From CAYWCV01 sp964629885 (GTDB taxonomy: Bacteria > Bacteroidota > Rhodothermia > Balneolales > CAYWCV01): 64,000 bases of DNA. Where the stretch lies: assembly GCA_964629885.1 (NCBI GenBank), contig CAZVRJ010000009.1, positions 1-64,000 of the forward strand, written 5' to 3'. Shown piece after piece: positions 15,298 through 24,101 of this stretch; positions within the stretch are counted from its first letter, which is position 1, and each line of letters begins with the position of its first letter. Both the position numbers and the translations under genes were made by a program. The notes below the pieces were generated by a model. The model did no database searches. It saw nothing but the letters and a program-made list of their open reading frames with translations, and was not told the DNA's origin.

Positions 15298-15917
15298 AGT
15301 CGAGCTCTCCGTTTGTCTATCCAAACCAACAGCAAGCCGGCAAGCCAGAACAGAAACAGCATCCCTGCCGTATTGTAGAGCACAGTGGCCATCCCAATTC
15401 TGTCGACATCAATAAACGGGTACGGGTAGAATCCCGAAAACCAACCCCGAACCAATGTGATGGTCATATACACGATTGGCGCAAGCAGCCAAGGGAAACT
15501 GTACCAATACTTGAGCATCCCCTTATCCCCAAAGTTGAACCACCAAACGATGTAAGCCAGTGGAATCGCATTGTGGAGTAGGTAGTTTAGTAGAAATTGG
15601 ATCCCCTCTGCCACCCAGAGATCATGCAAAACGAGGTCGTAAATCATAAACACCATAAAGGAGTAAACAACTACCATGGCCTGAATGACTGTGGAGTCAA
15701 AAAAACCGTTCAGTGGACCTCGTTTTATGATAAGTGGGACGGTTAGCACCATAGCAATGGCTATGTTAGTCTCGACCGAAAACAAGCTCAGATAGTTGAT
15801 GGTGGCATCAAAAACCGTATCGCCTGTAAGCGATTTAATGATAACGACCAGTAGCAGTTGGATGAATAGGGTGATCCAAGTGATAAGCGCCAGGATGATG
15901 GACGTCTTTTTCTTCAT
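15294..15917 (-). CDS. Pr6Pr family membrane protein
   Basis: 207 residues with six hydrophobic helices. The segment YLSLFSVETNIAIAM near residue 45 (FT-x-N-like motif), the HNAIPLAYIVWWF histidine helix and the YPYPFIDVDRIGMATVLYN stretch match the Pr6Pr/FAR-17a/AIG1-like family. Eukaryotic relatives are hydrolases of fatty acid esters of hydroxy fatty acids, with Thr and His as key residues. Bacterial members are uncharacterised. The gene is translationally coupled to the downstream DinB gene. Confidence 0.8.
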   Translation of the reverse strand: MKKKTSIILALITWITLFIQLLLVVIIKSLTGDTVFDATINYLSLFSVETNIAIAMVLTVPLIIKRGPLNGFFDSTVIQAMVVVYSFMVFMIYDLVLHDLWVAEGIQFLLNYLLHNAIPLAYIVWWFNFGDKGMLKYWYSFPWLLAPIVYMTITLVRGWFSGFYPYPFIDVDRIGMATVLYNTAGMLFLFWLAGLLLVWIDKRRARL

Positions 15918-16014
15918 TTGTCGGGTGGCTTGACGGTGTGCGTTCCCTCTATGATTCCGGCTACGTGCATGTTCGCACTTAATTCGGTCTTTATCAAGTG
16001 AGATTATGTACGAA

Positions 16015-17220
16015 TCAGAAGCTCATCTGCGCTTGTAATCGTAAAAGGCGTCCCTCCTGCAAGTTGATCGGTTTGAGTGCATCCTCAAATCTTCGCGACG
16101 AGATGGTGTACACCGCCGTAAGCTCCAATAGATCGATCGGTTGCCATTCAATTCCCAGTTCCAGTTCGCGAACTCGGTAACTGCGTGCATCGAGTTCAAA
16201 CTTTTTACCGCCCGTGTAGTTATGTGCGAGTACAAAGGGTATTAGTGTTCTACCATTCAGACTCGCTTTTGCATTTACAAGTACATATCCACCATTCAGT
16301 GCCCGATTTTCAATGTGATTATTTCCAGGGTTGTACTCTGGACCAAATCCCCAATTATACTCCGCCTGAAAACCAATCGGCATCGGATAAGCTATAAATG
16401 ACAGAGCGAATCGTGAGTCGTCGTAAATATTGGATTCTTTCACAACAGAAAGTCCACTCAGGTCTTCTGGGATCATGGAGTATGTACCGTAATAGCCCTG
16501 AACGCCTGCCTCCAGAATTTGGCTCCCGAATCGAAACGGATATGCAACTCTTGCAACAACATGAAGCGCATCATTCAAGTCCGACTCATTGCCGCCTTGC
16601 CCGTTGTAGAGACCAAGCGCTACCACACCATAATCTCCAGTACCTTTTAAGCCAGAGTCCTTGATCTCCTTAAACATGTCTTTGCTCGATTTGGGTGTCC
16701 AATACAAAAAAGCCCCCATGTCGCGTTCGTTGGTTATTGTACTGTTTGTGCCATCGTGCCGGTCGAGTGACAATCGGCTTGAGCTCGATTGGAGGTTCTC
16801 AAAACTATATGGAATCTTGCTTAGACCAATCCTGAGGCGCCAATCCCTGCTCTGAGTCATCACAATGTCGAAGTATGCATCACGCAATTGGGCGTAGTTC
16901 ATACCCGCCGAGCTGACAGTTGAGGCGATGTCGGGGGCCACGTAGAAGCTGATTCGATCGTTAACACTACCACTGAATACAATGCGTGCACGCCTAAGCG
17001 AAAAGCTGGCTGGGGCGCCCCAAGAGCGGTCGCACTGCTGGCACCTAAGATCATTGTTGGTTTGGAGGAGCCCGTGGTAGCGAACTTGAAGATATCCATG
17101 AATGGAAACTGGGCTTGATGGCTCATTGAGCCGATTCGTACTACTGCCTTGTCCGAAGGCCTCCATCGACGATATTGCAATCACACATATACCGAAAACC
17201 AGCGAAAGATTTCGAACCAT
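16015..17220 (-). CDS. Phosphate-selective porin O/P-like outer-membrane protein
   Basis: 401 residues beginning MVRNLSLVFGICVI, a signal peptide ending near AFGQG. An ATG at 17262 would add 14 polar residues and is less likely. The mature protein is a sequence of amphipathic beta strands with short turns: HGYLQVRYHGL, FSLRRARIVFSGSVNDRISFYVAPD, LRDAYFDI, WRLRIGLSKIPYSFEN, GVVALGLYNGQGG and a final LRLQAQMSF strand ending in Phe, the usual outer-membrane signature. This pattern fits the OprO/OprP porin family found next to phosphate or general uptake systems. Two cysteines (CQQC, about residue 60) are unusual in a porin. Substrate not predictable. Confidence 0.75.
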   Translation of the reverse strand: MVRNLSLVFGICVIAISSMEAFGQGSSTNRLNEPSSPVSIHGYLQVRYHGLLQTNNDLRCQQCDRSWGAPASFSLRRARIVFSGSVNDRISFYVAPDIASTVSSAGMNYAQLRDAYFDIVMTQSRDWRLRIGLSKIPYSFENLQSSSSRLSLDRHDGTNSTITNERDMGAFLYWTPKSSKDMFKEIKDSGLKGTGDYGVVALGLYNGQGGNESDLNDALHVVARVAYPFRFGSQILEAGVQGYYGTYSMIPEDLSGLSVVKESNIYDDSRFALSFIAYPMPIGFQAEYNWGFGPEYNPGNNHIENRALNGGYVLVNAKASLNGRTLIPFVLAHNYTGGKKFELDARSYRVRELELGIEWQPIDLLELTAVYTISSRRFEDALKPINLQEGRLLRLQAQMSF

Positions 17221-17405
17221 TAGGAAAATTGGTGTAGAATGCTCCTCGATATCAAAAAGCACGACTATGTCGGTCGATAATCATCGAATAAGAGCATTCT
17301 GGATCAAATAAGGCACACTGGCTGCAAAGATCGGTAGAATTCAACTTGGATACAAAATCACCGTATCTTGAACTATATCAATCATCTAAGCTTTGTTTCC
17401 ACCCC

Positions 17406-17801
17406 ATGAGTATAATCGAATCGTACTACGACGCATTTAATCGGTCTGATATGGACACTTTCGCCTCTCTGCTCACCGATGATGTTATACACGACATCAA
17501 TCAAGGTACTCGCGAAGTGGGGAAACATTTATTCACTGCTTTCATGGATCGAATGAATGATCATTATCGCGAACAGCTGGTCGACATTGTGGTAATGTAC
17601 TCTGCCGACGGTAAGCGTGCAGCTGCTGAGTTTGTGGTTAGAGGCACCTATTTGAAAACCGACAGCGCATTACCCGAAGCAAATGGGCAGACGTATACGT
17701 TGCCTGCAGGTGCTTTTTTCGAATTACGAGACGGTAAGGTAGCTCGAGTCACCAATTACTACAATTTACAGTATTGGATTCATCAAGTAGCCGGCTATTA
17801 A
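17406..17801 (+). CDS. SnoaL-like/ketosteroid isomerase-related protein
   Basis: 131 residues of the NTF2-like fold. It opens with IESYYDAFNRSDMDTFASLLTDDVIHDINQG and closes with FFELRDGKVARVTNYYN, both characteristic of the SnoaL-like ketosteroid isomerase-related group. I took ATG 17406, since the 20 residues upstream are not conserved-looking. Its stop codon abuts the stop of the convergent response regulator with no spacer. Catalytic function unknown. Confidence 0.8.
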   Translation: MSIIESYYDAFNRSDMDTFASLLTDDVIHDINQGTREVGKHLFTAFMDRMNDHYREQLVDIVVMYSADGKRAAAEFVVRGTYLKTDSALPEANGQTYTLPAGAFFELRDGKVARVTNYYNLQYWIHQVAGY

Positions 17802-18212
17802 TCAGTTTTTCGACTTGCCGATTTCAATCATTCGAATCACTTCGTCCATGACTAGTGGTTTACTGATGAAGCCTTCTATTTGCTCATGATTCTTGGCCAT
17901 CTCGATCTCATTGATATCGATGGTAGAACTAACCATAAACACGAAAATCTGCTGATCAAGCTGGCCCATTATGGCCTTGTACTCCTCGATGAATTCCCAT
18001 CCATCCATCACCGGCATGTTTATGTCGAGCAATATCAGATCAGGCAATTCATGATCGTCGGTGATGCAAAGTTTTAAGGCTTCATAGGCTTGGTGCCCAT
18101 TCGCATACGATTGCACCTTCACATGACTATACAAATTAGTGAGCTGTGTTTCGGTTAGAAACGTGAAGATTGGGTCATCGTCGATGATCCAAATAAGCTT
18201 TAGTGGTTGCAT
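17802..18212 (-). CDS. Single-domain response regulator
   Basis: 136 residues: a lone receiver domain. The acidic pair is in IWIIDDDPIF, the phospho-acceptor Asp in LILLDINMPVMDGW, the Ser/Thr switch in FMVSSTIDINE, and the Lys in GFISKPLV. No output domain follows, so it passes phosphate or acts by protein contact. It overlaps the start of the histidine kinase gene by 13 bases, which marks the kinase as its likely partner. Confidence 0.93.
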   Translation of the reverse strand: MQPLKLIWIIDDDPIFTFLTETQLTNLYSHVKVQSYANGHQAYEALKLCITDDHELPDLILLDINMPVMDGWEFIEEYKAIMGQLDQQIFVFMVSSTIDINEIEMAKNHEQIEGFISKPLVMDEVIRMIEIGKSKN

Positions 18213-20029
18213 GGAAAAAATACGCGAAATGTGGAACCTGTACCTGTTTGGCTGTCTACTTCGATTCTACCGCCAAGGGCGTCGATCTGGCTTTTTGTGA
18301 TGAAAAGCCCCAAACCCCTAGCATCCGGATTGCCGTGAAAAGTCTTGTACATAGAGAACAATTTATCGCCATATCTAGACAAATCAATACCCAACCCATT
18401 ATCTATTACTTCTAGTACAATATAATGATCCAATTCGTAGGCTTTTAGTAAGACTTCGGCTCTTTTTTCTGGGTTGTGATACTTAACAGCGTTTGAAATT
18501 AGATTTAACAGAATACTATCTAAATAAGGCTGATTGAAGTAGATTTCGAAATCGGGGTCAATCTCCACCTCAATAAGGACGTTGTTATGGTGAATTTCAC
18601 CTTTCAGCACGTTTATTGCGGTGTTGACCGATTCGAGGAGGTTGATGACGAGCCGTTGTTCGTTGATGTTTCGTTGGATCGTGATCACTTTGTTCAAATC
18701 TTCGATCGTGGTCATCAAATTACTGCTCGCCATGCTAAGCAGGTTCTCAATATGTTTTCGTTCAATCTTGTTTTTACCGGTTACCAACAGATCAACCAAC
18801 CCAGAAATATTGCTTGCGTGGCTACGGATATTGTGAGACACAATGTAGTTGAAGTTCAACAACCTCTTGTTTTGCTCGCTTACCAAATCAATTGTGGATC
18901 TCAATTCTTTCTCAGTCACCTTGCGCTCCGATATGTCGCGAATGAAGGCAACCACATAACCTCTGCCGTTGCTCTCCTGGTAAGTGACACTGGCTTCAAC
19001 CGGGAATTCCGTTCCGTCTTTGCGGCGCTGTAAACCCTCGATGATCATGTTCCTCACGTGTTTGAGATGTACCACGTGTGCTTTCCAGTCCTCGATGTTC
19101 TCAAAAATTCTCTCAATTGATCCAATTGGGTGACCAATCAACTCATCCAAACCCAATCCGAGCCTTTTCTGGGACTCGGCATTTGCGAAAATGATGGTTC
19201 CGTCTTCGTCAGTGACCTGAATTGAATCGTTTGAGTGGTCGAACCATTCAACGAGCTGCTCGAATTTTTGTCGTGTAGCCACCAATTCGGTTAAGTCGAC
19301 ATCCATGCAGTAAATTTCTGGCTCATCATCGTTGTTGACGGCAACCGTCTGGCTTGAGTAGACATATACTTCCTTGCCATCGGGTCTTTTAAACCGAAAC
19401 TCCTCAGGGTTAATTGGAAGATTGTTCTCAGCACAATGCTGGATGTAAGCCGCAAAATCGTCGCGTGATTCCTTGTCGACGAGTAATTCGAATATATTCT
19501 TGCCAAATACTGATTGCGAGCTGTGCCCGAACAGTTCCTCCGATGCCCCGTTCCAATATTTGATGGTACCGTCGGGTCTATAAATCTGAATGGCAATATT
19601 GGGAACTCTATCGATCAGAGATCGGAAAAAGAAACGCTGATCGTCGTCAATGGGCAGTGCTGCTGCGTTTTGGCTGATGTTTGTGCCATATGCGACAATG
19701 TACCTTTCGCCTTGATCAGGATTGATCAAGGGCATCATTTCCCAATGGAGTGGTACGTACGAGCCGTTCGATCGCACTCGTAATTGGAGTTGCCTCTTTT
19801 GATCAGATCTGTTTGCAAGTGTCTCGATTGCAAACTTGAGTATGTTCACATCGTCGGGATGTACAAGCTCAGTGATGTGTGTTTTGTCGTTTACTTCAAC
19901 TTTTAGAAGCCTCTTGAACGTATTGTTGTGGAATACACACGATCCATTGCAATCTAATAAGATCAGATTAACAATGTCTGACTGATCAAGCCATACGGGA
20001 ATCAGTTTTTGAGCCTCCGAATTTGACAT
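18200..20029 (-). CDS. Multi-PAS sensor histidine kinase
   Basis: 609 residues with no membrane segment, so cytoplasmic. Three PAS-type domains occupy about residues 10-380; the second holds IKYWNGASEELFGHS and the third IIFANAESQKRLGLGLDELIG with a PAC tail (RDISERKVTEKEL). The dimerisation helix carries the phospho-acceptor His in NYIVSHNIRSHASNISGL. The ATPase domain has LLNLISNAVKYHNPEK (N box), VIDNGLGID (G1) and DARGLGLFITKSQ (G2). Translationally linked to the single-domain regulator downstream. The signal is unknown. Confidence 0.93.
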   Translation of the reverse strand: MSNSEAQKLIPVWLDQSDIVNLILLDCNGSCVFHNNTFKRLLKVEVNDKTHITELVHPDDVNILKFAIETLANRSDQKRQLQLRVRSNGSYVPLHWEMMPLINPDQGERYIVAYGTNISQNAAALPIDDDQRFFFRSLIDRVPNIAIQIYRPDGTIKYWNGASEELFGHSSQSVFGKNIFELLVDKESRDDFAAYIQHCAENNLPINPEEFRFKRPDGKEVYVYSSQTVAVNNDDEPEIYCMDVDLTELVATRQKFEQLVEWFDHSNDSIQVTDEDGTIIFANAESQKRLGLGLDELIGHPIGSIERIFENIEDWKAHVVHLKHVRNMIIEGLQRRKDGTEFPVEASVTYQESNGRGYVVAFIRDISERKVTEKELRSTIDLVSEQNKRLLNFNYIVSHNIRSHASNISGLVDLLVTGKNKIERKHIENLLSMASSNLMTTIEDLNKVITIQRNINEQRLVINLLESVNTAINVLKGEIHHNNVLIEVEIDPDFEIYFNQPYLDSILLNLISNAVKYHNPEKRAEVLLKAYELDHYIVLEVIDNGLGIDLSRYGDKLFSMYKTFHGNPDARGLGLFITKSQIDALGGRIEVDSQTGTGSTFRVFFPCNH

Positions 20030-20155
20030 TTACAAAATGTTGAACAGATTAAGACACAAGCGTAAAGGTCAAGTTAATTAAAGTGAATCGTAACTTCCAC
20101 ACGAATTTTCGTACGGCGCAAATCGTTTTTAGTTACAACAGTGGCGAAGCAAAAC

Positions 20156-20773
20156 TTAGCTGTGTCGGCGCCGCAGCTCTTCGATCAACGATTCGAAAGG
20201 AATATTCTTTTCGACAAGTAGCAAAGTGAGGTGAAACAATAAGTCGGATGCTTCATAGATGAACTCTTTTTCGTCGCTGTTTTTTGCAGCAATTACAGTC
20301 TCCACAGCCTCCTCGCCGACCTTTTGGGCAATTTTGTCGAGACCTTTGGCAAACATTTTGCTCGTATACGAACCCTCAGGCATCGTTCGCTTCCGCTCCT
20401 GTAGAAATGACTCGAGATAAGCCAGAAAGGGCATTCCAGACTCTATCTGTGTACCCGACGCTCCTGCATCGAAGCACGACTCCTTGCCAGTGTGGCAGGT
20501 TGGTCCATCGGGACGAGCCTTCACCAATATCGCATCTAGGTCGCAGTCGTCACTAATTGATACCACATGAAGGAAATTTCCGGATGTTTCACCTTTGATC
20601 CAAAGCTCGTTGCGCGTACGGCTGAAAAAAGTAACCCGGCCAGAGTCGACGGTTTTTTGTACTGACTCCCGGTTCATGTAGCCAAGCATTAGAACGCGGC
20701 CAGTTGCAGCATCCTGAATGATTGCGGGAAGCAGGCCAGTAGTCGGGTCAAACTTGAGTGTTTCAATGTTCAT
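20156..20773 (-). CDS. hisIE: Bifunctional phosphoribosyl-AMP cyclohydrolase/phosphoribosyl-ATP pyrophosphatase HisIE
   Basis: 205 residues catalysing steps two and three of histidine synthesis. The HisI half has MLGYMNRESVQKT, RTRNELWIKGETSG and the zinc-binding DCDLDAILVKARPDGPTCHTGKESCF. The HisE half (about 115-205) has the MazG-like KGLDKIAQKVGEEAVETVIAAKN and EASDLLFHLTLLL. ATG 20773 (MNIETLKF) is the natural start; an upstream in-frame start at 20812 would add unconserved residues. It is about 9 kb from the main his operon on the same strand and is preceded by a tandem-repeat spacer. Confidence 0.95.
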   Translation of the reverse strand: MNIETLKFDPTTGLLPAIIQDAATGRVLMLGYMNRESVQKTVDSGRVTFFSRTRNELWIKGETSGNFLHVVSISDDCDLDAILVKARPDGPTCHTGKESCFDAGASGTQIESGMPFLAYLESFLQERKRTMPEGSYTSKMFAKGLDKIAQKVGEEAVETVIAAKNSDEKEFIYEASDLLFHLTLLLVEKNIPFESLIEELRRRHS

Positions 20774-20799
20774 GGCAGAAAGATATGAACAAGCAGTAA

Positions 20800-20890
20800 C
20801 AATCATGAACAATCATGAACAATCATGAACAATTACTATCAATTACTATCAATTACTATCAATCATGAACAATGAACAATTAGTATCAAT
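20800..20890. repeat. Tandem repeats upstream of hisIE (AATCATGAAC and AATTACTATC units)
   Basis: Four or more ten-base units CAATCATGAA are followed by three CAATTACTAT units and then mixed variants (GAACAATGAACAATTAG). The block occupies the spacer between the hisIE start and an A+T-rich stretch. No coding potential is seen in 20891-20985. Confidence 0.8.
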
Positions 20891-20990
20891 TACAATCAAT
20901 CACGAAAAATTACCATAGGGCACGAATTAGGTTATATTAATCTTGCAATAAATCAAGCCCCTATGTAAGATTCCCCACTCTACCAGTAAA

Positions 20991-21073
20991 GACCCTTCGC
21001 TTCGCTCAGGGCGGCTTCTCCGCTCTACTAAACAAGACCCTTCACTTCGTTCAGGGCGGCTTCGCCGCTTTAC
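20991..21073. repeat. Tandem 38-bp duplication with GC hairpin
   Basis: Two copies (20991-21028 and 21036-21073) differ at four positions. Each contains CTTCG-T/C-TCAGGGCGGCTTC; the second copy contains a perfect hairpin GCGGC-TTC-GCCGC. They end 18 bases before the nitroreductase start, so they are part of its upstream region. They look like a REP-like GC-rich intergenic element. Confidence 0.7.
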
Positions 21074-21090
21074 CAATCTACAACTCTACT

Positions 21091-21657
21091 ATGCTATCCG
21101 ATATCATTAAATCACGTCGCAACATCAAGCCAGCCCACTTCAACGGTGAGAAAATTAACGATGAGCTTGTCGCAAGCCTTCTCGAATTGGCTGATTGGGC
21201 TCCAACGCACAAATTCACCGAACCGTGGAGGTTCATCGTATTTTCAACAGAGCGAGTACTCAGCTTCTGTCTCGAGCACGCCGCGCTGTACAAGGCACAT
21301 ACACCGGATTACGAGTTTGAGCAGTCCAAATTCGACAAGCTGCTTCATATGGGAAACAAGGCGTCGCATATCATCGTCGTCTACATGAAACCTACACCTG
21401 GCAACCGGTTGCCTGAATGGGAAGAGCAGACAGCCGTTGCATGTGCCATCCAAAATATCTTGCTCAGTGCACATGCCAACGGCATAGCCGCGTTCTGGTC
21501 AACCGGTGGCATGAGTTCAAAACCACAATACAAGACTTGGCTCGAGTTGTCTGACGACGATTTCCCTATGGGAATAATTTACCTCGGCAAATCAGATGAA
21601 AAACCGGTTGGTGTCAGACGCATACCAATGGCCGAAAAGGTCAGATGGGAGAAATAA
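21091..21657 (+). CDS. Nitroreductase-family flavoprotein
   Basis: 188 residues of the FMN-dependent nitroreductase fold. The FMN-binding IKSRRNIKPAHF opens the protein, then ELADWAPTHKFTEPWRFIVF (the W-A-P-T-H/N-x-x-x-P-W element), and GIAAFWSTGG with a C-terminal basic segment VGVRRIPMAEKVRW. It is close to the RutE/YdjA-like short group. Function is NAD(P)H-dependent reduction of an unidentified substrate. The last residues run into the following repeat block. Confidence 0.9.
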   Translation: MLSDIIKSRRNIKPAHFNGEKINDELVASLLELADWAPTHKFTEPWRFIVFSTERVLSFCLEHAALYKAHTPDYEFEQSKFDKLLHMGNKASHIIVVYMKPTPGNRLPEWEEQTAVACAIQNILLSAHANGIAAFWSTGGMSSKPQYKTWLELSDDDFPMGIIYLGKSDEKPVGVRRIPMAEKVRWEK

Positions 21658-21658
21658 T

Positions 21659-21790
21659 CCAAGGCATCCAAGGCATCCAAGGCATCATGGGCATCATGGG
21701 CATCATGGGCATCAAATTGCTATCTTTGTTGCCCTCGTTGCCCTCGTTGCCCTCGTTGCCCTCGTTGCCCTCGTTGCCCTCGTTGCCTAT
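21659..21790. repeat. Two adjacent tandem arrays (GGCATCCAA/GGCATCATG and GTTGCCCTC)
   Basis: Nine-base units GGCATCCAA (about 3) grade into GGCATCATG (about 4), then after a short AAATTGCTATCTTT spacer come about six exact GTTGCCCTC units. The array lies between the convergent ends of the nitroreductase and S9 peptidase genes. All frames across it are open, which creates long but low-complexity spurious ORFs. Confidence 0.9.
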
Positions 21791-21820
21791 GATGCCCGTG
21801 ATCTCACGGATTACTTGGTG

Positions 21821-23971
21821 CTACTCCCCTACATATCTTTCGAAGAACTCCCAAATTCGGAGCATCCGGTCAAAACGGTGACGCACATTACCTGTGCGCG
21901 AAAGTTCGTGGCTGGCACCCGGTACGCGGACATACTCGACATCCCGCTCAAGAATCTTCAGGCTTTTGTAGAGCATTTCACTTTGGATGACCCCCGTTCT
22001 TAGATCAACATCGCCGTGCTTGATGAGCAATGGTGTCTTGATCTGATCCACATAAGTGATGGGCGACTCGCGTTCGAGAATGGGTTGGATGGCATCCTCC
22101 CATGGGTATCCACCGAAATGATTTGGCACAAGACGCCAAGCGTTGCCTTCTCCCATAAATGTGTCGAGATCATACACGCCGCGCTGTGCGTAGGCCGCCT
22201 TGAAACGGTGGTCGAAGGCTACGATCCAAGCAGTGAGATATCCGGCATAAGACCCACCGGTGATCACTAGCCTCTCGGGATCGACCCAGTCTTGCTTTAG
22301 AGCCATGTCAACGGCTGCAAGAACATCTCCTGCAGGTCCATGTCCCCAATCCTGGTAGTTGGCGTACTGGAAATCAACTCCATAACCACCCGATCCGCGT
22401 GGATTCGCAAACACCGTGCCGTAGTTCTTGCTAGCAAAGAACTGGAACTCGTGCCACATGCTCGGCTCGCCCGTTCCCCACATAGCCGATGGACCACCAT
22501 GGATATTTAACACAAGGGGGTACTTTTTGCCGGGCTCAGCAAATGCAGGCTTCATGATCCAATATTCGATTTCGAGACCGTCGGGACGGGTGAGCGTCGC
22601 CTTGACTGGGGTGCTCACCTTGCGCTCGGAGATCCAGCTGCTGTTGTGGCTGGTAATTGCTTTAGCTGTTCCACCCTGAATTGGACGAGTGAACATTTCG
22701 TAGGGATTCTGCGCGGTGGTAAGCACATACACCAGGCCATTTCTTGTGACAGCATAACTCCTAACACCCGTGTCGGTGTCGGTAAGCATTGTCACCTTAC
22801 CCGATAGGTCGATATTGTACAACGGAGTGCCACCGTTTGTCGATGCTGTGAAGTATAGCGACCTATTGTCAGTAGCCCAAGTTACGCTTCCCGCAGAGCG
22901 GTGGAAATTGCTGGTTATGATACGTGCATTACTGCCGTCGGAATTCATGATTCCAATCTGAGACTGTGAAAACCCACGTGGTTCATCGGGCGATGCACTG
23001 AAGCTAATGAGTTTACCATCGGGTGAATACTGTGGGTTTCCTAGGCTATAGCCATTCATTGACAAGAATTTTCGAAAGCCGGTGCCATCTACATTCATCA
23101 TATAAATATTGTTTCCACCTTGGCGACGATCGGGATGTAGTGTCGAGTCGGGGTTACCCGTAAAAATGACAGTTTTGCCGTCGGGCGACCAGTTTGACCC
23201 ACCCCAACTGAAAAATCCCTTTGTCAAAGCCTTGCCGCCTGAACCTTTTTCGGTCTCCATCACGTACATATGGTTATAGGACCAGTTGGGATTCAGCCCT
23301 GTCTCGCCTTGAAAATTTAGGCGGTTAATCACTTTTGGGCTCTGATCTCCCTCTTGCTTGTTCAACCAAGCGCGCACGGCTGCTAAATCGCCGTCAGGAT
23401 CAGGCTTTGTGACGGTGTCGGGCATGACATTGATACCGGGCTTCTCAAGCGGCCAAGGTGGAAGCGACTTCATCTGCTTCACCATATCTTCGTGACTCGT
23501 GCTGCGACTGAACAGGATTTGTTTGCCATCGGGCGAAAAATTTGCACCCGATACGCCCTGGGTGTCAGTTGTAAGCGGTGTTGCCTCTCCGCCCCTCATC
23601 GATAGCACCATGATTTGCGATCTATTGTCGACCGTACGATTGAACGAAAGTCGTTCGTTATCGAGCCAATACGGATTGGTGCTATTGGTTGCAGCAGTTG
23701 TGAGCTGGCGTGGCGGTGTGCTACCGTCGAAAGGGACCATCCAAATTTGGGTTCGGTATAGATATTCTCCAGCTTTCGCGCGGTCTGGCTCAATGGTCTG
23801 AACCGTATAAGCAACCAGCCTACCGTCTGGCGAAACTGCGATGTTGCCCAACTGGGCAATGCGGGTCATGTCGGTCATTGAGACCGGTTTACTACCATTT
23901 TGCGACAATGCAATGGTTGCTGGTATGACGAATAACAAGATTACTGTTACCAGTTGGACGACACGTTTCAT
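21821..23971 (-). CDS. Exported S9-family prolyl oligopeptidase
   Basis: 716 residues with a signal peptide (VTVILLFVIPATIALSQ). Residues 30-430 form a WD40-like/PD40 propeller with repeated SPDGKxIxFS segments. The C-terminal alpha/beta hydrolase has the serine nucleophile in GGSYAGYL (about residue 574), the oxyanion region HGGPSAMWG and ANPRGSGGYG, the Asp region in HGDVDLRTG and the His in GASHELS. It would cleave acyl- or dipeptides from exported oligopeptides. It is divergent from the propeller-amidohydrolase gene across a 130-base spacer, so the two may share regulation. Confidence 0.92.
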   Translation of the reverse strand: MKRVVQLVTVILLFVIPATIALSQNGSKPVSMTDMTRIAQLGNIAVSPDGRLVAYTVQTIEPDRAKAGEYLYRTQIWMVPFDGSTPPRQLTTAATNSTNPYWLDNERLSFNRTVDNRSQIMVLSMRGGEATPLTTDTQGVSGANFSPDGKQILFSRSTSHEDMVKQMKSLPPWPLEKPGINVMPDTVTKPDPDGDLAAVRAWLNKQEGDQSPKVINRLNFQGETGLNPNWSYNHMYVMETEKGSGGKALTKGFFSWGGSNWSPDGKTVIFTGNPDSTLHPDRRQGGNNIYMMNVDGTGFRKFLSMNGYSLGNPQYSPDGKLISFSASPDEPRGFSQSQIGIMNSDGSNARIITSNFHRSAGSVTWATDNRSLYFTASTNGGTPLYNIDLSGKVTMLTDTDTGVRSYAVTRNGLVYVLTTAQNPYEMFTRPIQGGTAKAITSHNSSWISERKVSTPVKATLTRPDGLEIEYWIMKPAFAEPGKKYPLVLNIHGGPSAMWGTGEPSMWHEFQFFASKNYGTVFANPRGSGGYGVDFQYANYQDWGHGPAGDVLAAVDMALKQDWVDPERLVITGGSYAGYLTAWIVAFDHRFKAAYAQRGVYDLDTFMGEGNAWRLVPNHFGGYPWEDAIQPILERESPITYVDQIKTPLLIKHGDVDLRTGVIQSEMLYKSLKILERDVEYVRVPGASHELSRTGNVRHRFDRMLRIWEFFERYVGE

Positions 23972-24101
23972 AAAGATGGACTATGTTGATCGAGTAAGTG
24001 GGAATATGCACCGATGGCAGGAATCATCCAAGCAAGGCAAGGATGAAATTCTTCCTGGCATTGCTATATTGGCCAATGATCACTCAAATTTGGCCCAATT
24101 C

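Noticed and set aside
20800..20890. Iterons of a replication origin
   Set aside because: Ten-base units resemble iterons, but there is no replication initiator gene or DnaA-box cluster nearby and similar arrays occur in other spacers.
21596..22003. ORFs across the GGCATC/GTTGCC arrays, including collagen-like GIQGIMG and VAL-repeat translations
   Set aside because: All frames of a nine-base repeat stay open, so the ORFs are by-products of the repeat and overlap the ends of two real genes.
23841..24101. N-terminal extension of the propeller-amidohydrolase
   Set aside because: It overlaps the divergent S9 gene start and would bury the signal peptide 90 residues inside the protein.
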